Shown: positions 44,634 through 54,689, counted from the first letter of the stretch. The stretch: DNA of 64,000 nt from Truepera radiovictrix DSM 17093 (GCF_000092425.1 NC_014221.1:2175001-2239000); one strand, 5' to 3'. Notes: generated by a model from the letters alone, not told the origin. Translations and numbers: made by a program.

Positions 44634-45670
44634 TGGCGGTGCGCCGCGTAGGCGGCGGGGGCGTCAAGATCGCCATGCTCGCCCCCATCGCTTGGCGCGT
44701 GCCGCCGCGCCACTACGGCCCCTGGGAACGCGTGGTCTCGCTGCTTACCGAGGGGCTCGTGCGGCGGGGCGTCGACGTTACGCTCTTCGCCACCGCCGAC
44801 TCGCAGACCCAAGCGCGCCTCTCGGCCGTCGTGCCGCGCCCCTACGAGGAGGACCCCACGCTCGACGCCAAGGTGTGGGAGGGGTTGCACCTCGCCAACC
44901 TCTTCGAGCAGGCGGACGCTTTCGACCTCATCCACAACCACTACGACTTTCTGCCGCTCACCTATAGCGGCCTGGTCCGCACCCCCGTCGTCACGACCAT
45001 CCACGGGTTCTCGTCGGCGCGCATCCTGCCCGTCTACCGGCGCTACAATGGCCGCACCCACTACGTCGCCATCAGCGACGCCGACCGCCACCCCGAACTG
45101 ACCTACCTCGCCACCGTGCACCACGGCATCGACCTCGGCGCCTTTACGCTGCGCGAGACGCCCGAGGACTACCTGCTCTTTTTTGGACGCCTCCACCCCG
45201 ACAAGGGTGCCGCCGAAGCCATCCAGGTCGCCCAAAGGGCCGAGCGCCCCCTCGTCTTGGCGGGCATCATCCAAGACCAGAGGTACTTCGAGCGGGAGAT
45301 TGCGCCCCACCTCGGCGACCGCGTGCGCTACGTCGGGTCGGTCGGACCGGAGGAGCGAAACCGGCTTTTAGGCGGCGCGGCGGCGCTGTTGCACCTCATC
45401 AACTTCGACGAACCCTTCGGTCTGTCGATGGTCGAGGCGATGGCCTGTGGCACACCGGTGATCGCTACCCCGCGCGGGTCGGTGCCGGAGATCGTGCGCG
45501 ACGGGGTAAACGGTTTTGTCGTGACGGGGCTCGAGGCGGCGACAGCAGCCGTCGCGCAGCTCCCTGAACTAGATCGCCGCGCCATACGCGCGGACGCCGC
45601 GGCGCGCTTTAGCCAGGAGCGGATGGTCGACGACTACCTGCGGGTGTACGAGCGGATTTTGACGGCCTAG
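44633..45670 (+). CDS. Glycosyltransferase family 4 protein
   Basis: The 345-residue protein has the GT-B fold pattern: an N-terminal acceptor half with WRVPPRHYGPWERVVSLLTEGL and TTIHGFSS, and a C-terminal donor half with FFGRLHPDKGAAEAI and the nucleotide-sugar EX7E motif in EPFGLSMVEAMACGTPVIA. The start overlaps the preceding stop, so the two transferases probably act in one pathway, perhaps on a surface or storage glycan. The substrate is not determined. Confidence 0.9.
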   Translation: MAVRRVGGGGVKIAMLAPIAWRVPPRHYGPWERVVSLLTEGLVRRGVDVTLFATADSQTQARLSAVVPRPYEEDPTLDAKVWEGLHLANLFEQADAFDLIHNHYDFLPLTYSGLVRTPVVTTIHGFSSARILPVYRRYNGRTHYVAISDADRHPELTYLATVHHGIDLGAFTLRETPEDYLLFFGRLHPDKGAAEAIQVAQRAERPLVLAGIIQDQRYFEREIAPHLGDRVRYVGSVGPEERNRLLGGAAALLHLINFDEPFGLSMVEAMACGTPVIATPRGSVPEIVRDGVNGFVVTGLEAATAAVAQLPELDRRAIRADAAARFSQERMVDDYLRVYERILTA

Positions 45671-45709
45671 CCCCCGACCCGACGGCGCGCGGTATGCTCG
45701 GGGGTAAGG

Positions 45710-47356
45710 ATGCTAAACCCCTTTTACGAGGTCGCTTTGCTCCTCCTGATCGCCGCGCTCGTCGGCGCGGTGGCGGTGCGGCTCAGGCAGCCGCTGATCA
45801 TCGCCTTTATCGTGGTCGGCATCCTCGTGGGCCCGTCTGCTCTGGGCGTCATCGACCCGGGCGAGCTGTGGGGGCTGCTGGCGGAGCTCGGCATCGCGCT
45901 GCTGCTCTTTGTGGTGGGGCTCAAGCTCGACGTGCAGCTCGTGCGGCGGATGGGACCGACCGCGCTTGCCACGGGCCTCGGGCAGGTCGCGTTCACCTCG
46001 GGGGTGGGGTTTGTGATCGCGCGCGCGCTCGGGTTAGCGCCGGTAGCGGCGCTCTACGTCGCGGTGGCGCTGACCTTTTCAAGCACCATCATCATCGTCA
46101 AACTGCTCTCGGACAAACGCGAGATCGACGCCCTGCACGGGCGCATCGCGGTGGGGTTTCTGATCGTCCAGGACCTCGTGGTGGTGCTCGCCATGATCGT
46201 CCTGACGGCGCTCGGCGAGGGCAGCGACCGCCACCCCCTCCTCGAGGCCCTCGCCGTGGGGCTGCGGGGGCTGCTGTTTCTGGGGGGCACCTTCGCGCTG
46301 GCGCTGCTGTTGCCGCGGCTGCTACACCTGCTCGCGCGCTCGGCGGAGCTGCTGGTGCTCTTTGCGGTCGCTTGGGCCGTCGCGCTCGGCGCAGCGGGCG
46401 ACCTTTTGGGTTTTAGCGCCGAGGTCGGGGCCTTTCTCGCGGGGGTCGCGCTCGCCTCGACCCCGTACCGCGAAGCGATCGCCTCGCGGCTCGTGTCGCT
46501 GCGCGACTTTCTCCTGCTCTTTTTCTTTATCAACCTAGGCGCCGGGCTCGAGCTCGGGCTTTTGGGCGCGCAGGTCGTCCCCGCTTTGGTGCTCTCGGCG
46601 TTTGTGCTAGTCGGCAACCCGCTGATCGTCATGCTGATCATGCGCTGGCTCGGCTACCGCAAACGCACGGGGTTTTTGGCGGGGCTCACCGTCGCGCAGA
46701 TCAGCGAGTTTTCGCTGATCCTCGCCGCCCTCGGTGCCTCGCTGGGGCACATCGGGCGCGACACGGTCGGGCTCATCACCTTGGTGGGGCTCGTTACCAT
46801 CGCGCTGTCGACCTACCTCATCCTCTACTCGAACGAGCTCTACACCCGCCTCGCCCCGCTGCTGCGCCCCTTCGAGCGGCGCGTCCCCTTTCGCGAGAGC
46901 GAGGGCGACGCCAACGCGGGCGCGCGCGGCGCCGACGCGCTCGTCTTCGGCCTCGGACGCTTCGGCGGTCGGTTGCTGCGCGAGCTGCACAAGGGGGGGC
47001 TCACGGTGCACGGCGTCGACTTCGACCCCGAGACGGTGCGACGGTGGCGCGCGGCCGGGGTGACGGCGCACTACGGCGACGCCGAAGACCCAGAGTACCC
47101 GGGTACGCTGGAACTCAGCGGCGTGCGCTGGGTGGTCTCGAGCATCCCCCACCTGGAGGTCAACGTGGCGCTGCTGCACGGGCTGCGCCACTACGGCTAC
47201 GGCGGCCGCGTGGCGGTCACCGCCCACAGCCGCGCCGTCGGCGACGCGCTCAGGGCGGCGGGCGCGGACCTCGTGCTCTTCCCCTTTAAAGACGCCGCCG
47301 AGCGCGCGGCGCAGGAGGTGCTCGCGCGCCTCGAGGCCGAGCCCCTCCCACGCTAG
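45710..47356 (+). CDS. CPA2-family cation/proton antiporter with RCK domain (KefB-like)
   Basis: The 548-residue protein has about 12-13 membrane segments with the monovalent cation:proton antiporter-2 pattern, including SSTIIIVKLLSDKREID and GFSAEVGAFLAGVALA. A cytoplasmic TrkA-N/RCK domain follows from about residue 400, with the GXGXXG motif VFGLGRFGG. Such proteins exchange K+ or Na+ for protons under nucleotide control. A GGGGGTAAGG site precedes the ATG. Ion specificity cannot be deduced. Confidence 0.9.
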   Translation: MLNPFYEVALLLLIAALVGAVAVRLRQPLIIAFIVVGILVGPSALGVIDPGELWGLLAELGIALLLFVVGLKLDVQLVRRMGPTALATGLGQVAFTSGVGFVIARALGLAPVAALYVAVALTFSSTIIIVKLLSDKREIDALHGRIAVGFLIVQDLVVVLAMIVLTALGEGSDRHPLLEALAVGLRGLLFLGGTFALALLLPRLLHLLARSAELLVLFAVAWAVALGAAGDLLGFSAEVGAFLAGVALASTPYREAIASRLVSLRDFLLLFFFINLGAGLELGLLGAQVVPALVLSAFVLVGNPLIVMLIMRWLGYRKRTGFLAGLTVAQISEFSLILAALGASLGHIGRDTVGLITLVGLVTIALSTYLILYSNELYTRLAPLLRPFERRVPFRESEGDANAGARGADALVFGLGRFGGRLLRELHKGGLTVHGVDFDPETVRRWRAAGVTAHYGDAEDPEYPGTLELSGVRWVVSSIPHLEVNVALLHGLRHYGYGGRVAVTAHSRAVGDALRAAGADLVLFPFKDAAERAAQEVLARLEAEPLPR

Positions 47357-47406
47357 GGCCCGCGAAGATCGCGGCGCCTTTTAACAAAGCTTTACGACAA
47401 ACGGGT

Positions 47407-47412
47407 TAAAGT
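47407..47412 (+). promoter_or_regulatory. Leaderless -10 box of the oligopeptidase gene
   Basis: TAAAGT, five bases, ATG; no ribosome binding site. Confidence 0.5.
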
Positions 47413-47417
47413 CAGCC

Positions 47418-49247
47418 ATGAGCCAAACCGCCTCCTTACCGCACTGGCAACTCACCTCGATCTTCCCGGGGCTCGACGCGCCCGCGTACGCGCAGGCCAA
47501 AGCCGAGCTGCGTGAGCGCGTCGAGGCGCTCCGGTCGGCCATGGACGCGCGCGGCGTGGGCGCCGCGCGCGAACCCCTGCCCACCCACAGCGAACAGGTC
47601 GCCACCTTCGACGCGCTTCTCGATCAGCTCAACGACCTCTACGTCCGCTTCGCCACGCTGCGCGCCTTTTTGGTAGGCTTTATCGCCACGGACGCCTTTA
47701 ACGACCGCGCGCAGGCGGAAGCCTCCTCGCTCCAGCCGCTGGGGAGCGAACTCAGCTTTTTGAGCACCCGCTTTACCGCCTGGGTCGGCGCGTTGGACGC
47801 CGAAAGGCTCCTTAAGGGTTCAGAGCGCGCGCGGGCGCACGCCTACTTCGTACGCCGCAGCAAGGAGGAGGCCGCGCACCTCATGGGGAGCGAGGCCGAA
47901 GAGCTCGCCGCCGCCCTGCACCCCAGCAGCGGGGGGGCGTGGGCGAAGCTGCACGGCGACCTGATCAGCCGCGAAACCCTCCGCGTGACGCTCCCCGGCA
48001 GGGGCGAAGCCGAGCTTCCGCTCACCGAGCTGCGCAACTTGCAGAGCGACCCCGACCCCGAGGTGCGCCGCAGCGCTTTTGAGGCCGAGCTCGAGCTTTT
48101 GGAGCGCAACGCCGTGCCCTTTGCCGCCGCGCTCAATTCGATCAAGGGCCAGGTCAACGAACTCACCCGGCGGCGCGGTTGGGCGAGCGCGTTAGACGAG
48201 GCGATCTTCGAAAACCGCATCAGCGCCCGCAGCCTCGCGGCGATGCAAGGGGCGTGCGAGGCGCACTTCCCGCTCTTTCGGCGCTACCTAGCGGCCAAGG
48301 CCAAGTTTTTGGGCCAAGAGACGCTCGCCTGGTACGACCTGCTGGCCCCGGTCGGGGTCGGCGCGCCGCGCCGCTTTAGCTGGGACGAGGCCCAGGCGTT
48401 CGTGGTCGAGGCTTTTGGCAGCTACTCGGCGGCGCTCGCCGCGTTCGCGCAGCGCTCCTTTGACGAACATTGGCACGACGTCCCGCCGCGCAAGGGCAAA
48501 CGCAACGGCGCCTTCTGCATGGGCGTCCCCGGGGTGCAGGAGTCGCGGCTGCTGCACAACTTCGGCGGTAACCTCGACGACGTCTTTACCCTGGCGCACG
48601 AGCTCGGGCACGCGTATCACAACGCCTGCGCCTACGCTTACGGCCGCACCGAGCTGCAGAGCGACACGCCGATGACGCTCGCCGAAACCGCCAGCATCTT
48701 CTGCGAGACGATCGTGGTCAACGCGCTGCTAACGCGCGCCGACGATCGGGAACGCTTGGCGATCCTGGAGCAGGACCTGCTGGGCAGCACGCAGCTCGTC
48801 CTCGACATCCACTCGAGGTTTCTGTTCGAGCGCGCCGTGTTCGAGCGCCGCCGCGAACGTGAGCTCTCGGTCGCCGAACTCAACGAGCTGATGCTCGAGG
48901 CGCAGGCGGCCACCTACGGCGACGCGCTCGATGAGAGCGCGCGCCACCCGCTCATGTGGGCGCACAAAGGCCACTACTACAGCGTGGGACGGAGCTTTTA
49001 TAACTTCCCCTACACCTTCGGCTACCTCTTCGGTTTGGGGCTCTACGCCCAGTACCAGGACCAGCCGGAAGGGTGGCACGAACGCTACGACGCGCTGCTC
49101 GCCGCGACGGGGATGGAGGACGCGAACACCTTGGCGGCCCGTTTCGGTATCGACTTAGAGAGCGGGGCGTTCTGGGAGGCGAGCCTCAAGGTCGCCGAGG
49201 CGCGCGTCCGCGAGTACGAAGCGCTCGTGGCGCGGTTTTCGCCGTAG
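47418..49247 (+). CDS. M3-family oligoendopeptidase F
   Basis: The 609-residue metallopeptidase carries the zinc motif HELGH (394-398), with the third ligand expected in the downstream LAETASIFCET segment. The N-terminal ~190 residues match the PepF/M3B helical domain. PepF enzymes degrade short peptides in the cytoplasm. Length is normal for the family, and there is no signal peptide. It is convergent with the next gene, 17 bp apart. Confidence 0.94.
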   Translation: MSQTASLPHWQLTSIFPGLDAPAYAQAKAELRERVEALRSAMDARGVGAAREPLPTHSEQVATFDALLDQLNDLYVRFATLRAFLVGFIATDAFNDRAQAEASSLQPLGSELSFLSTRFTAWVGALDAERLLKGSERARAHAYFVRRSKEEAAHLMGSEAEELAAALHPSSGGAWAKLHGDLISRETLRVTLPGRGEAELPLTELRNLQSDPDPEVRRSAFEAELELLERNAVPFAAALNSIKGQVNELTRRRGWASALDEAIFENRISARSLAAMQGACEAHFPLFRRYLAAKAKFLGQETLAWYDLLAPVGVGAPRRFSWDEAQAFVVEAFGSYSAALAAFAQRSFDEHWHDVPPRKGKRNGAFCMGVPGVQESRLLHNFGGNLDDVFTLAHELGHAYHNACAYAYGRTELQSDTPMTLAETASIFCETIVVNALLTRADDRERLAILEQDLLGSTQLVLDIHSRFLFERAVFERRRERELSVAELNELMLEAQAATYGDALDESARHPLMWAHKGHYYSVGRSFYNFPYTFGYLFGLGLYAQYQDQPEGWHERYDALLAATGMEDANTLAARFGIDLESGAFWEASLKVAEARVREYEALVARFSP

Positions 49248-49264
49248 ACCGGTGCGAACGGGCG

Positions 49265-49876
49265 CTACGGTTGCCGCACCAACCTCCCGCCCACGATCCT
49301 AAAACGCACCGTGCCGCCCCCGCGCGGGGTCATCGCTGGCGGGCGCCCCAAGCGGGCGTCGACGGTTTGCACCGTGATGAGCCCGTCGCTGGCCGTTAGG
49401 CTGAGCAGCCGGAGGCCGCGGCCGAGCGCCTGGCTGCCCCGCTGCGCCACCCTTTCGGGGCCGACCTCGACGAGCGTCACGTAGAGCCCACCCGCGCCGG
49501 AGACGCGGCGCACCTCGAGGGGGAGCACGAGAAAGTCGCGTCCCTGCGCGCGCACCTCGAGGCCGGGGGCGAGCAGCTGCAACGTGCCGCGGTCCCCGGG
49601 GAGCTCGAAAGCGATCCGCTCCCCCCGCAACAACGCCTCCCCGACCTGGAGGGTCACCCCCGTGTCGGGGACCGTGAGGCCGCTGCCGACGAGCGCGGTC
49701 GCGCCGGCGTCGACAGGGTGCGCCACAGGGTGCGCCGCCGTCTCCGGGGGTGTGGTGGACGTTGCACCCCTCGCCGGCTGAGCGACGGGGGTGCAAGCGC
49801 TTAGGAGCAGGAGGCAGGAGAGTACGACCCCGCCGAGGGTCGCGTCGTCGGCCCGCACCACCAAGCCCCTTACCAT
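49265..49876 (-). CDS. Putative lipoprotein, unknown function
   Basis: From the ATG at 49876 the protein has 203 residues, with a lipoprotein signal ending LLLLSAC. The mature part begins with a Thr/Pro/Ala-rich linker and continues with beta-type strands (VTLQVGEALLRGERIAFELPG). No family is recognised. It follows the TAP-like hydrolase gene on the same strand, with an inverted repeat in between. Further upstream in-frame codons exist but read across that repeat. Confidence 0.6.
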   Translation of the reverse strand: MVRGLVVRADDATLGGVVLSCLLLLSACTPVAQPARGATSTTPPETAAHPVAHPVDAGATALVGSGLTVPDTGVTLQVGEALLRGERIAFELPGDRGTLQLLAPGLEVRAQGRDFLVLPLEVRRVSGAGGLYVTLVEVGPERVAQRGSQALGRGLRLLSLTASDGLITVQTVDARLGRPPAMTPRGGGTVRFRIVGGRLVRQP

Positions 49877-49900
49877 CCAGGCGCACACCCGACCGAACGC

Positions 49901-49929
49901 TGCGGGGTAGGGAGACCCCCTACCCCGCA
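49901..49929 (-). terminator. Inverted repeat after the TAP-like hydrolase gene
   Basis: TGCGGGGTAGGG (49901-49912) pairs perfectly with CCCTACCCCGCA (49918-49929) around a 5-nt loop, immediately after the hydrolase stop. No T-run follows on the minus strand, so it may not be a strong terminator. Confidence 0.5.
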
Positions 49930-49931
49930 CC

Positions 49932-51806
49932 CTAGCGGCTCCAGGGCGAGCTTTGGCCGCGCCCAAAAAAGTCGGCGGCGTTTTGACGCACGGTATCGTG
50001 CAGCAGCCCGTACAGCGGGTGGTGCGCGGCGGGCCTCAAGAGCGCCTGCGCGGAGACGCGCGCCGCCGCGGGGCGCGGCACCCCGCCCGGCGGGTAGACC
50101 TGCGTCTCCCCAGGGAGGGGGCGGGCGTCGCAATGCTGCACCCGCGTCTGTGGCACCGTGCCGTCTAAAAGGTAAGCGGCTACCGCCGCATCGACGCACG
50201 CGGTGTTGTAGGGGAAAGCCCCGTGCGACAGCTCGTTTTCGATGTAGATAAGCGCCGCGTTCGGCAGCGAGTCAAAGGCGCGCAGCGCCCCCTCGCTCGG
50301 GGTCGCGGCGTCAAAACCGGTCTGCACCATCAGGATGGGGGCCATCTCGCTCGGCGTCTCGGGCATCGCGGCGGTCGGCGCGCCCCAGAAGCCGCACGGC
50401 TCGGCCGTCAGGGCCCCGCCCAGTAAGGGATAGCTCTCGTGCGCCTCGTTGCCGCGCCTGATGTAGTGCTCCGCGCCCTGAGGCCAGGGGGCGTCGTTGC
50501 AGGTCACGGCAGTACCAACAGCCCCCTCCGGCGGCAGCTCGACCGGGTAGGGGCCGTTCTCCAAAAAGTCGCGGTAGAGGAGGTAGTCCTGCGCGAGGGT
50601 GAGCGCGTAGGTGCGGGCGAGTTCGTCGACGAACGCGTCTTCGGCGTACGTCTGCTCGCCCACGAGCGCCGCGAACGCGTCGAAGTTGTCGAGGGTGAGC
50701 GTGTCACCAAACGCCTCTAGCGCCTCGTCGACCCCCCGCGCCGCGACGAGCGTCAGGGCGATATCGGGCACCGCTTCGGAGCTGTAGAGCGCGGCGAAGA
50801 TCGACAGCGAACCCTGCACGAGGACCGCTTTGAGGTCTTCGGGCAGCCCGTCGTAGACCGCGTAGACCTCATCGGCGCTGCCGCCGAGGCCGAAGACCGC
50901 GTCGTTGCGCGCGGCAAAGGGCAAGGCGACCTCCCTAAAGGCGCGCTCGAACCCCCGGACGAAGTCGTTAAAGATGGCCTCAAAGGTCGCCGTAAAGTCG
51001 ACGTTGGCGTCTAACACGATGTTGCCCGCGTGTTGCGGGAAGCGCTTGGCGTACCAAGCCCCCAACCAGGAGCCGTACGAGTACCCCAGGAAGTTGAGCT
51101 TTTCGTCGCCCATCACGGTGCGGATCAGGTCCATGTCGCGCACGGTCTGCTCGGTGTTGATGTACTGGCTTAGGGGGGTATTCAAGCAGGCGTCCGCTTG
51201 GCGCTCCCCGAGCGTGAGGAGCGCCTGAACGTTTTCGGGCGAGCGGTCGGTGTAGAAGCCCGGCGGTTCGGCGCGCCGGTTCGTCCCGCAGTAGAGGCGG
51301 AAGCTCCCCCCTACCCCGCGCGGGGAAAAGCCGACGACGTCGTAGGCGCTCGAGACCGCGCCGAGCAGCTCGGGCGCGGCGGCCTCGAAGCCGAGCTCCG
51401 CCCCCCCGTTGCTGGCGAACACCAACCCGAGCAGCGCCCCCAGGATGAGGCCGTCGCCCCCCGGCCCCCCGGGGTTGGTGAGGATCGCGCCGCGGCGGGC
51501 GGCTTCGTCCCCGGCGCGCACCCGCAACACGCCCAAGTTGATCGCCTCGCCCTCGGGCACCTCCCAGTCGAGCGGCGCGCGGAGCGTCGCGCACTCGAGG
51601 CGGTCGCCCAGAGTCGCCAGGGGCTCTAGCAGCACCTCCGGAAAGATGCTCGGATCACAAGGGGCCCAGGCGACCGCCTGCTCCCGAAAGCGCGCCAGCG
51701 CCGCCTCCCGCTCCGCGTCTACGGGGTCGGGCGCTCCCGAGCGGGAGCCGCACGCCGTCAGCAACCAAAGACACCCGAGGAGCAACGTGCGCCTACGTAA
51801 CCTCAT
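49932..51806 (-). CDS. Secreted alpha/beta hydrolase, TAP/S33 peptidase type (lipoprotein)
   Basis: From the ATG at 51806 (GGAGGTAGTT before it) the protein has 624 residues and a lipobox LLTAC (C19). The alpha/beta hydrolase core includes ILTNPGGPGGDG (oxyanion region) and the nucleophile elbow LGYSYGSWLG. A C-terminal TAP-like domain follows, with the acid in QTGFDAATP and the histidine in LSHGAF. Relatives such as Streptomyces tripeptidyl aminopeptidases cleave N-terminal tripeptides. A longer frame starting at 51875 lacks a ribosome binding site. Confidence 0.88.
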   Translation of the reverse strand: MRLRRRTLLLGCLWLLTACGSRSGAPDPVDAEREAALARFREQAVAWAPCDPSIFPEVLLEPLATLGDRLECATLRAPLDWEVPEGEAINLGVLRVRAGDEAARRGAILTNPGGPGGDGLILGALLGLVFASNGGAELGFEAAAPELLGAVSSAYDVVGFSPRGVGGSFRLYCGTNRRAEPPGFYTDRSPENVQALLTLGERQADACLNTPLSQYINTEQTVRDMDLIRTVMGDEKLNFLGYSYGSWLGAWYAKRFPQHAGNIVLDANVDFTATFEAIFNDFVRGFERAFREVALPFAARNDAVFGLGGSADEVYAVYDGLPEDLKAVLVQGSLSIFAALYSSEAVPDIALTLVAARGVDEALEAFGDTLTLDNFDAFAALVGEQTYAEDAFVDELARTYALTLAQDYLLYRDFLENGPYPVELPPEGAVGTAVTCNDAPWPQGAEHYIRRGNEAHESYPLLGGALTAEPCGFWGAPTAAMPETPSEMAPILMVQTGFDAATPSEGALRAFDSLPNAALIYIENELSHGAFPYNTACVDAAVAAYLLDGTVPQTRVQHCDARPLPGETQVYPPGGVPRPAAARVSAQALLRPAAHHPLYGLLHDTVRQNAADFFGRGQSSPWSR

Positions 51807-51915
51807 AACTACCTCCAGGGAACTGCCGAAGCTATGGGGGCCAACCCGGCCATTATGCGGAGCTCGCCCGAGCAAGTATGTAGTGCCGAGAGGTTGCGTA
51901 CAACGTTGCGCGTGC

Positions 51916-54036
51916 TTACCTCGGCTCTACCCCGCGCAGCACCGAGATCTGCCCCGTCGGCAGGATCAGGCTGCTGCCGGCGTGCAGCGGCCGCAACCGC
52001 CGCGCCCGACCCGGCTCGGTCGCCCAGAGCCGCTCCCAGAGCCATCCGGGGTGCCCCGGTACGTCGGGGAGCACGAAGCGCGCGGGGCGCTTGCCGTGAA
52101 AGAGCACCAAGTAGCTCTCATCCGGGGCCCCCTGACCCGTTTGCGGCAGCTCCGAAGACGCTTCGCCGCATAGAAGCATCCCCAACGCGCGCAGCTTCGG
52201 GTTGTGCCAGTCGCCCTCATGCATCTCACGCCCCTCGGGGTGGATCCAGGTCACGTCGCGGCAACCATTCACCTCGCGCCCGGTTAAAAAGTGCCGCCGC
52301 TGAAAGATGGGGTGCGCCTTGCGGAAAGCGATCAGGTCCTTGACGAAGTTTAAAAAGCCCTCCTCGCGCTCGTCGAGCTCCCAGTCGAACCAGCTGATGG
52401 GGTTGTCTTGGCAGTAGGCGTTGTTGTTCCCCCCCTGGGTACGGGAGAGCTCGTCGCCGCCCAGGATCATCGGCACCCCCTGCGAGAGCAGCAGGGTCGC
52501 CAAAAAGGTGCGTTTGCGCGTCTCGCGATTTTTTAGCACCGCCGGGTCGTCGGTCGGCCCCTCGGCGCCGCCGTTATACGAGCTGTTGTGGTCTTCACCG
52601 TCGCGGTTGTTCTCGCCGTTGGCCTCGTTGTGCTTGTGGTTGTACGAAACGAGGTCTTGCAAGGTAAAACCGTCGTGGGCAGTGATAAAGTTCACCGAAG
52701 CGAACGGGCGGCGCCCACGGTGCGCGTAGAGGTCGCTGCTACCGGTGACGCGCGTCGCAAGCTCGGCCGTGAGCCCCTCCCCGCCGTGCCAGAACGCGCG
52801 GACGGTGTCGCGGTAGCGGCCGTTCCACTCCGACCAGTTCCAGGGAAACCCGCCGACCTGATACCCGTTGGGGCCCACATCCCACGGTTCGGCGATGAGT
52901 TTGACCTTCGAGAGCACGGGGTCTTGCTCGATAGCCTGCATCATCGTCGCGTGCATGTTGACGTCGTCGAAACCGCGCGCGAGCGAGGTCGCGAGGTCGA
53001 AGCGGAAACCGTCGACGTGCATCTCCTGAACCCAGTAGCGCAGCGAGTCGGTAATGAGGCGCACCACGGCCGGTTGGGTGGCGTCTAGCGTGTTGCCGGT
53101 ACCCGTGTAGTCCATGTAGTAGCGGCGCTCGTCGGGTTTGGTCTTGTAGTAAGAGACGTTGTCGATCCCCTTAAAAGAGAGCGTCGGCCCCATCCGGTTG
53201 CCCTCGCCGGTGTGGTTGTAGACCACGTCGATGAGCACCTCTAAGCCCGCTTTGTGAAGCGCCCGCACCATCATCTTGAATTCCTGCACCGCCGCTTCGG
53301 GGCGCGTCGCGTAGCCCGGGTGCGGCGCGAAGTAGGCGAGCGGGTTGTACCCCCAGTAGTTCGACAACCCCTTGTCGACGAGGTACTGGTCGTTGGTAAA
53401 AGCCTGCACCGGCAAAAGCTCGATGGTGGTGACGCCGAGCGAGGTCAGGTGCTCTAAGATGGGCGCCGAGGCGAGCCCCAGGTAGGTCCCGCGCAGGTGC
53501 TCGTCGACCTCGGGGTGCAGCTTGCTGATGCCCTTGACGTGCGTTTCGTAGATGATCGTCTCTTCCCACGGGATGTTGGGGTGCCGGTCATCCCCCCACT
53601 CAAAAGCGTCTTCGACGACTCTCCCGAGGGGGGCGTAGGGGGCGCTGTCCTCGTCATTAAAGCTGAGGTCCGCTTGCGGGTCGCCCAGGCGGTAGGCGAA
53701 CAGCGCGCTGTGCCACCGCGGCTCGCGGCCGAGCGCCTTGGCGTAGGGGTCTAAAAGCACTTTGTGGGGGTTGAAGCGGTGCCCGTGGTGCGGTTCAAAG
53801 GGGCCGTGCACCCGGTAGGCGTAGAGCTGTCCCGGATAGATCCCGATAAAGTAGCCGTGCCACACCGGTCCCGTGCGTTCGGGGAGGGCGATGGTCTGAG
53901 ACGGCGCCTCCGCTTCGGGGCTATCGAAAAGTAGGAGTTCAACGTGCGTCGCGTGCTGGCTGTAAAGGGCAAAGTTGACCCCCAGACCATCCCACGACGC
54001 GCCCAACGGAAAGGGGTGTCCAGGTCGCAGTTCCAC
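51916..54036 (-). CDS. glgX: Glycogen debranching enzyme GlgX (GH13)
   Basis: The 706-residue protein has the isoamylase/GlgX layout. An N-terminal CBM48-like domain (about 8-120) opens with [20 protein letters not shown]. The GH13 barrel holds the nucleophile in [10 protein letters not shown], acid/base in IAEPWD and stabiliser in ITAHDG. A C-terminal beta domain closes the protein. It removes alpha-1,6 branches from phosphorylase-limit glycogen. The GTG start has TAGAGT 6 nt upstream and no Shine-Dalgarno. It is divergent from a MarR-type regulator that could control it. Confidence 0.94.
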   Translation of the reverse strand: MELRPGHPFPLGASWDGLGVNFALYSQHATHVELLLFDSPEAEAPSQTIALPERTGPVWHGYFIGIYPGQLYAYRVHGPFEPHHGHRFNPHKVLLDPYAKALGREPRWHSALFAYRLGDPQADLSFNDEDSAPYAPLGRVVEDAFEWGDDRHPNIPWEETIIYETHVKGISKLHPEVDEHLRGTYLGLASAPILEHLTSLGVTTIELLPVQAFTNDQYLVDKGLSNYWGYNPLAYFAPHPGYATRPEAAVQEFKMMVRALHKAGLEVLIDVVYNHTGEGNRMGPTLSFKGIDNVSYYKTKPDERRYYMDYTGTGNTLDATQPAVVRLITDSLRYWVQEMHVDGFRFDLATSLARGFDDVNMHATMMQAIEQDPVLSKVKLIAEPWDVGPNGYQVGGFPWNWSEWNGRYRDTVRAFWHGGEGLTAELATRVTGSSDLYAHRGRRPFASVNFITAHDGFTLQDLVSYNHKHNEANGENNRDGEDHNSSYNGGAEGPTDDPAVLKNRETRKRTFLATLLLSQGVPMILGGDELSRTQGGNNNAYCQDNPISWFDWELDEREEGFLNFVKDLIAFRKAHPIFQRRHFLTGREVNGCRDVTWIHPEGREMHEGDWHNPKLRALGMLLCGEASSELPQTGQGAPDESYLVLFHGKRPARFVLPDVPGHPGWLWERLWATEPGRARRLRPLHAGSSLILPTGQISVLRGVEPR

Positions 54037-54042
54037 GTCGTT

Positions 54043-54048
54043 ACTCTA
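54043..54048 (-). promoter_or_regulatory. Leaderless -10 box of glgX
   Basis: TAGAGT on the minus strand, six bases, GTG. A short palindrome CAACATGTTG lies nearby at 54115-54124, between this and the divergent MarR promoter. Confidence 0.55.
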
Positions 54049-54172
54049 CGTGAGGGGGCCACACCAAAGAGCGCACAGGCGTACAAACGCCACGTCACAC
54101 AACCTCTGCGCACCCAACATGTTGTGTATAGGTGAGCGACAACGTTTCAATCAGCCCGAAGCTATAAAAATC

Positions 54173-54202
54173 TTCACATTTCGCGCAGCACAGTGTCATA
54201 AT
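54173..54202 (+). promoter_or_regulatory. Leaderless promoter of the MarR-family regulator
   Basis: TTCACA (54173-54178), 18 bp, CATAAT (54197-54202), then 7 bp to the ATG at 54210. This supports the second of two ATGs as the true start, since the first overlaps the -10 box. Confidence 0.65.
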
Positions 54203-54209
54203 GGCCCTC

Positions 54210-54689
54210 ATGCCCGACCCTACCGACATCTCGTCCTCCGCCGACAGCCCCCTTTCCAAAGAGGCCATGATCGAGGAGCTCAGCGCGCACGCGCTGCCGC
54301 TCATGTGGGCGCTGCGGCAGAGCGCCGCGCGCACCTTTGAACCGCTCGGGTTCCGCACGGTCAGGGCCCTTCTGTTGGAGCTCGTCGGGCGCGGCCTCGC
54401 GCAACCCAAAGAGCTCTCGGAGGCGCTGCAGCTCGTACCGCCGGCGGTGTCGACGATGATCAGCGAGCTCGAGGCGCGCGGCCTCATCGTGCGGCAGAGC
54501 GACCCGAGCGACGGTCGGCGCGTTCACCTCGAACTCACAGAGGCGGGCGAACGGGAGCGCGCGCGCCTGCGCGAGGCGTGGCAGCGCACCTTACACGCCC
54601 CCCTCTCGGCTCTCGGCGACGACGAGCTCGAGCTCGGGCTGCGCCTGGTGCACAAGTTGCGGGCGTCGGCCTCGGGCGGCACCCTCTAG
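54210..54689 (+). CDS. MarR-family transcriptional regulator
   Basis: The 159-residue protein has the MarR winged-helix pattern: LLLELVGRGLAQPKELSEAL, then LVPPAVSTMISELEARGLIVRQSDPSDGRR with the wing basic residues, followed by LTEAGERERARLREAW for dimerisation. The ATG at 54210 is preferred because a -10 box overlaps the earlier ATG at 54201. Its position back-to-back with glgX and the CAACATGTTG palindrome in between suggest it may regulate glgX or itself. The ligand is unknown. Confidence 0.87.
   Translation: MPDPTDISSSADSPLSKEAMIEELSAHALPLMWALRQSAARTFEPLGFRTVRALLLELVGRGLAQPKELSEALQLVPPAVSTMISELEARGLIVRQSDPSDGRRVHLELTEAGERERARLREAWQRTLHAPLSALGDDELELGLRLVHKLRASASGGTL

Noticed and set aside
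49877-49966. Upstream start of the small lipoprotein at 49966
   Set aside because: The extra 30 residues would read across the inverted repeat and into the hydrolase gene; the ATG at 49876 directly precedes the signal peptide.
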